Made by a program: the position numbers and the translations under genes. Shown piece after piece: positions 59,802 through 64,000 of a stretch of DNA of 64,000 bases. The stretch is taken from contig NC_056764.1 in the NCBI RefSeq assembly GCF_018687715.1, positions 4,590,501-4,654,500 on the forward strand. The letters are read 5' to 3'. Each line of letters opens with the position of its first letter. Position 1 is the stretch's first letter. This DNA is from Carya illinoinensis. Its lineage: Eukaryota > Streptophyta > Magnoliopsida > Fagales > Juglandaceae. The notes under the pieces were generated by a model, which had not been told where the DNA came from, ran no database searches, and saw nothing but the letters and a program-made list of their open reading frames with translations.

Positions 59802-62255
59802 ATGAAGATGTCTCATCCTACTTCTTCTTGTTCTTCTTCATCTTCCTGCGTTGGCTATGATTCCCCACACATATCAGAAAAGAAGCCCAAGGCCAAACGT
59901 GCCAGAAAAAACCACAATCCAGAGAAATGCCTGGATGCCAACAGCCCAACCTCTGGCAGAAGAAGTTCAATTTACAGAGGAGTCACCAGGTCTCCTCTCT
60001 CTCTCTCTCATCCTTTCTCTCTCTAGCCTCCCTCTCTCAAGTTTTCCTTATTGGGTATTCATCTGCATGTATGAAATTCTTGTTTTTTTTCATCAACAGG
60101 CACAGATGGACTGGAAGGTTTGAGGCTCACCTCTGGGATAAGAGTACCTGGAATAACATACAAAACAAGAAGGGACGACAAGGTAATTTCCGCTTTCCAT
60201 GAAATATAATATAATTAAACCAAAAAAAAATTAAAATAATGAGATGATCAAGGAGATCTGCAAATCTATCTGCAATATTATATTACTCACTTTGTTTTTT
60301 CAATTTATTTATAATTGTTCTTCTGTATTCTGACCATGTTTCAACTTTTTATTCCTTCTTGATCATCCCCATCAACATTGCAACGTTCATTTCCGCTTTG
60401 CCACTGTTAAAGTTTATCTGGGTAAGTCGCCATTAATACTCCATGATCTCAACCTTTTTTCTTTTTCCTCTTCTTTCTTTACTTTCTTTCTTAAACTTTC
60501 TATTCTTATCTTGAATTTTCTTTCTCCGGTTGGGGAGAAGAAAAACAACATATTCTTTTCGATTTTAATGATGTGGTCATAATGCAGTACGTAGCATTCA
60601 CAGCTTGTTACAATTAATGTGTAGGGGCATATGATAATGAGGAGTCTGCTGCGCATACCTATGATCTTGCTGCTCTTAAGTATTGGGGCCCCGAGACAAC
60701 GTTGAATTTCCCGGTACATTAATTTATTATTTTTTTTCCTTTTTAATTAATTTCATTTACTTATTAATAATGCATGTAATTTTCACACACATACATATAT
60801 GTATGTATATGTATGATATAGATAGAGACGTACACAAAGGAAGTTGAAGAAATGCAGAAAGTTTCCAAGGAAGAGTACTTGGCATCATTGAGACGGCGGA
60901 GCAGTGGGTTTTCCAGAGGAGTATCTAAATATCGTGGGGTGGCTAGGTGGGGTTTCTACTTTGAAAATAAAAAAATAAAATAAATATTTATTAATTTTTT
61001 CTATTTGCAAAATTAGCCCCCCATTATTGCAAAATTCTGGAAAAGTAATATTGGAGAGTTGAATTTTGACAGGCATCACCATAATGGACGGTGGGAGGCA
61101 AGAATTGGAAGGGTTTTTGGCAACAAATATCTGTACCTGGGAACTTACAGTAAGCTCTAATTCCTTAGTTCTCTTTTTTATTATAAAAGACTGAAATTAT
61201 GATATAATTATGAATAATGCTAGGCTTCCCATTGGAATTGGTTTTTTTTTTTTTGGATTTTTTTTTTTTTTACTTCGTGATTAAAGCAGTGTTTTTTTTA
61301 ATAATATTGTGAATTTTTTTAAATATTTTAAAAGTGTTAAAAAAAGACATGTAAATAAACACTTCAAATTATACTAGCGGGAGCTCCTAGCGGTGGGAGT
61401 AGCACCAGTACCATGACCTCCGACCACAATTCAATTAAAAATTAGTTAATAAAGCTTTTTAATTAGAAAAATAATTTATTCACAAAATGATTACATAAAA
61501 GAAAATTTATGAACTGATGTGATTTGATGTTATATATCAGATTGTAAAGTTACTTTTATTATAAAGTAGATCTCACAAATTCAATGAAGGCATATCAATT
61601 TATAGATTTACTTTGTGTCGGGCTCTTCTCTTTTAATTAACCATTGACCTTTTCTTAATTTGTTTGAAACTTTTAAAGCCTTGTTTGGTTAATCAAAATC
61701 AAAAATCTCATCTCATTTCATCTCAACTCATCATTACATATTTTTCAAATTTCCATACAAAATATAATAAACAATCTAACTTTTTCAAATCCCAATACAA
61801 AATTAATATTTAAAAATTATATTATAATAATATTTTATTCATTACTATTTAAACCATCTCATCTCATCCGTGTAATCAAATGGGGTAATTTGTTTTTCTT
61901 TTCCCAATGAATTCCAAAAAAAAAAAAAAAAAAGATATTAAGTTATTACAACTTTTACTATCATTCATTCACGTACCAATATCTTCATTTATTATGATGT
62001 TTAAAGTATAATATTGTGATATTTAATATTAATTTTCAAAATCAATTTGTTTTTCTTTTTTACGGTCAAATTCCTAATAAAATGAAGCAGTAAGCAGCGA
62101 AATAACATCCCCATATATAAATATAGTTAATTAAAGCATGAAAATATACACAAAAATAAAAAATAGTCTGAAAGAAAAAAACTGGTGAGCACTAAATTTT
62201 CATTGAAAGAGAAAATTAAGAGTATTAAAAGTAGAATTCACTGCACACACATATT

Positions 62256-62288
<33 letters not shown>

Positions 62289-64000
62289 GAAAAATGGCAG
62301 CCCCATAATTAATGTCATAAGTTTAGGCTTTCGTTTCGTGAGTCCTTTTTCGGGGGCGACGGACGTGTGTGAGTCGTGCAGTTTGCATGGACTGTAATAG
62401 CTGGAACAGCACCAGTATTTTAGACCCGATTTGGCTTTTTTCTGCAGCAATATATAAATATCTATATATATATATACATATTTATATATATAATGCAGAA
62501 AGAAAGAAAATGTCATAAACTGGGAACAGAAGGGTGAGACAGCAGTGAGGGCACGTGACACCTCATGCTTGTCCATAGCAAGAAAAGAGGTTGCTGATTG
62601 CAGTTTCTACTCCAACACCTTTTAGAAAGACAGAAAGTGACAGGCACGAGGGCTCGTGTGTGTGTGTTTTGTGTGCATGTGTTTGGCAACAGCTACAAGG
62701 AGTTTCAGGGTATATGTGTCTTGCTTTCTTCCATACGCCTGGATGTTGAAACAAGTGAACAGCTGCACCTTTTTATTGCTGTAAAAGGTCTTCACTTCTT
62801 CTTCAACACCTTAGGTGGCTGACTGCTCATTATTATTAATTGCCCTTTTTTTGGCCTTTATTCTCGGGCTAGAATCCAAAACCTTTCAAACTCGTGGGGT
62901 CCACTGTTAAAGTACTTTAGTATTTCTTCTTGAATAATCATCTCAGATTGAATTGGATGATCCAATTTTAGAGAAAAATAGACATATCATATGATTATGC
63001 CAGCATTTTATGCTGCAACCTATACTCAAATAGGGGCTAATGCTGTATTTATCATTCTTTACATTAGATCATCCAATTCAAACAGACAAATGCATATTAG
63101 TCCAAGATGTTGAAAGGTATATTAATTTATTAGAATGAGGCAGATCAAGGCATAATGTGGTTGCGTTGGGTATGCAGCTGTTCATTTTGATTCGATGTGT
63201 TGACAATTTAAGCTACAGTTTCAGCTAAAAAACTGGGACGTAAACTTCATACGCAAACATGAAAAACTTGGTAAACTGTCGTGGACACGTGAATTCCAAT
63301 CCATCTTAAGCCTTTTTAAAGCCATCTGGTTTATTATATTCTGTGTCAAAAAGTCATGTCTTTTTTTATCTGATTTAACAAATTTATTCACAGCTTCTCC
63401 GATCTCCCTTTTGTTTTTTAATGCTGGTTTTGAATCTTAGACACGCAGGAAGAGGCGGCAGCAGCATATGATATGGCAGCCTTAGAGTACAGAGGAGCAA
63501 ATGCAGTGACCAACTTTGATGTCAGCAATTACATTGACCGCTTGAGGAAGAAAATCCCTGGCTTTAATCTCCACAGCTACACTCAACGGCCAGAAGCAGC
63601 AGAACTTCCCAATTGTTGCAGCACTCAATCAGAGGTAGAAGTAGATCAGCAACAACAACAACCTCAAAAAGTTGCTGCAGATCATCTTCATTTTACCCAA
63701 CTCCCTCCATGCAGCATGGAAACGTCAACAATGGTGGCTTTGGACCCTGCCAATGAGCAGGATCCTTGGAGCTTCCTTGACACGGGCTTTGCTCCCCTAC
63801 GAGTTCCTGACCTCCCCCTCGAAACACCATGCGAGTTGACGGACTTGTTCGACCACACCGGCTTTGAGGATGACATCGATCTGATATTCGAACCAGCAGC
63901 AGCGTGCAGTACTGATGCAGGAAGCTTTGGGGCTGAGCAGGTTGTTGGCGTCTCGAGGAGAATGGAGGGTGGGGACAATGGGGAGCAGAGGTTGTCTTGT
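59802..64000 (+). CDS. WRI1: WRINKLED1-like AP2 transcription factor (3' end cut off)
   Basis: Seven exons reach the window end: 59802-59989, 60100-60182, 60413-60421, 60625-60713, 60822-60946, 61073-61149 and 63441-64000. They give 377 residues with no stop yet. The start ATG at 59802 opens [16 protein letters not shown]; an in-frame TTG upstream is not a likely start. Basic residues (KPKAKRARK) precede AP2 repeat 1 (about 57-123: [37 protein letters not shown]) and repeat 2 (about 158-216: [37 protein letters not shown]). The linker [20 protein letters not shown] is of WRI1 type. The Gln-rich, acidic C-terminus (EDDIDLIFE) looks like an activation region. WRI1 proteins switch on late glycolysis and plastid fatty-acid synthesis genes through AW-box sites. 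WRI3 or WRI4 is the alternative; the linker and second repeat favour WRI1. Exon 3 is a 9-base micro-exon. Confidence 0.92.
60413..60421 (+). other. Nine-base micro-exon encoding the VYL tripeptide
   Basis: CACTGTTAAAG, then TTTATCTGG, then GTAAGTCG gives a 9-base exon with AG and GT borders. Exon 2 ends CGACAAG (phase 1) and exon 4 starts GGGCATAT. Only by including these nine bases do they read Gln-Val-Tyr-Leu-Gly-Ala-Tyr, the expected AP2 sequence. A VYL micro-exon is known from WRI1 genes of Arabidopsis and other plants. Confidence 0.9.
61676..61892. mobile_element. Putative hAT-type MITE in WRI1-like intron 6
   Basis: The left end AGCCTTGTTTGGTTAATCAA, with CTCATCTCATTTCATCTCAA, is matched in inverted form at the right end by CCATCTCATCTCATCCGTGT followed by AATCAAATGGGG. 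TTTTTCAAATTTCCATACAA and TTTTTCAAATCCCAATACAA inside it are direct repeats. The GATGAGATGAGATG arms are the kind seen in common plant hAT MITEs. Exact borders and the 8-bp target duplication were not fixed. Confidence 0.55.

Overview
The window is nuclear DNA of a flowering plant. Genes are split by AT-rich GT-AG introns, intergenic DNA is AT-rich, and it holds many microsatellites, small foldback transposons (MITEs), SINEs and decayed LINEs. Every recognisable protein is a plant type. A woody core eudicot, perhaps Fagales/Juglandaceae, is my impression from general familiarity and was not tested.

Nine protein genes are supported. In order: the 3' exons of a NOL-type chlorophyll b reductase (+, 1295-2523, 5' end outside the window); a leucine-rich-repeat receptor-like pseudokinase (+, 6294-10674); a cycling Dof factor (-, 11972-14432); an ALA1-type P4-ATPase lipid flippase (-, 17048-22887); NADH-cytochrome b5 reductase (+, 28533-34200); a NUFIP-type protein (-, 35165-42127); the ESCRT-II subunit VPS36 (-, 43822-48223); an unnamed 548-residue plant protein (+, 53624-58191); and a WRINKLED1-like double-AP2 factor (+, from 59802, cut by the window end). 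Exon chains were built by hand from GT/AG sites, reading phase and family memory. Each of the seven complete multi-exon models sums to a multiple of three.

The genes do not form one pathway. Chlorophyll breakdown, photoperiod control, lipid flipping, ER electron transfer, snoRNP assembly, endosomal sorting and seed-oil transcription are simply neighbours, as is normal in plant chromosomes. A loose lipid theme (flippase, cytochrome b5 reductase, WRI1-like factor) is probably coincidence.

The most notable non-genic structure is a 923-bp Mutator-like element at 15471-16393. It has long terminal inverted repeats and a perfect 9-bp target duplication. Inside it are a broken piece that resembles a host T-complex-protein-11-type gene (a Pack-MULE) and a smaller MITE. 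Two decayed LINEs lie antisense inside introns of cytochrome b5 reductase and NUFIP. Three small retro-insertions have readable target duplications (27570-27701, 39696-39777, 55068-55235). At least three families of palindromic MITEs recur, one apparently nested in another copy of itself. Several introns have extreme homopolymer or dinucleotide tracts touching splice sites, chiefly in NUFIP, VPS36 and the flippase gene.

Long gene-free stretches (2524-6293, 22888-28532, 42128-43821, 48224-53623) hold mainly MITEs and AT-rich sequence. No tRNA or rRNA gene, CRISPR array or other prokaryote-type system was seen.
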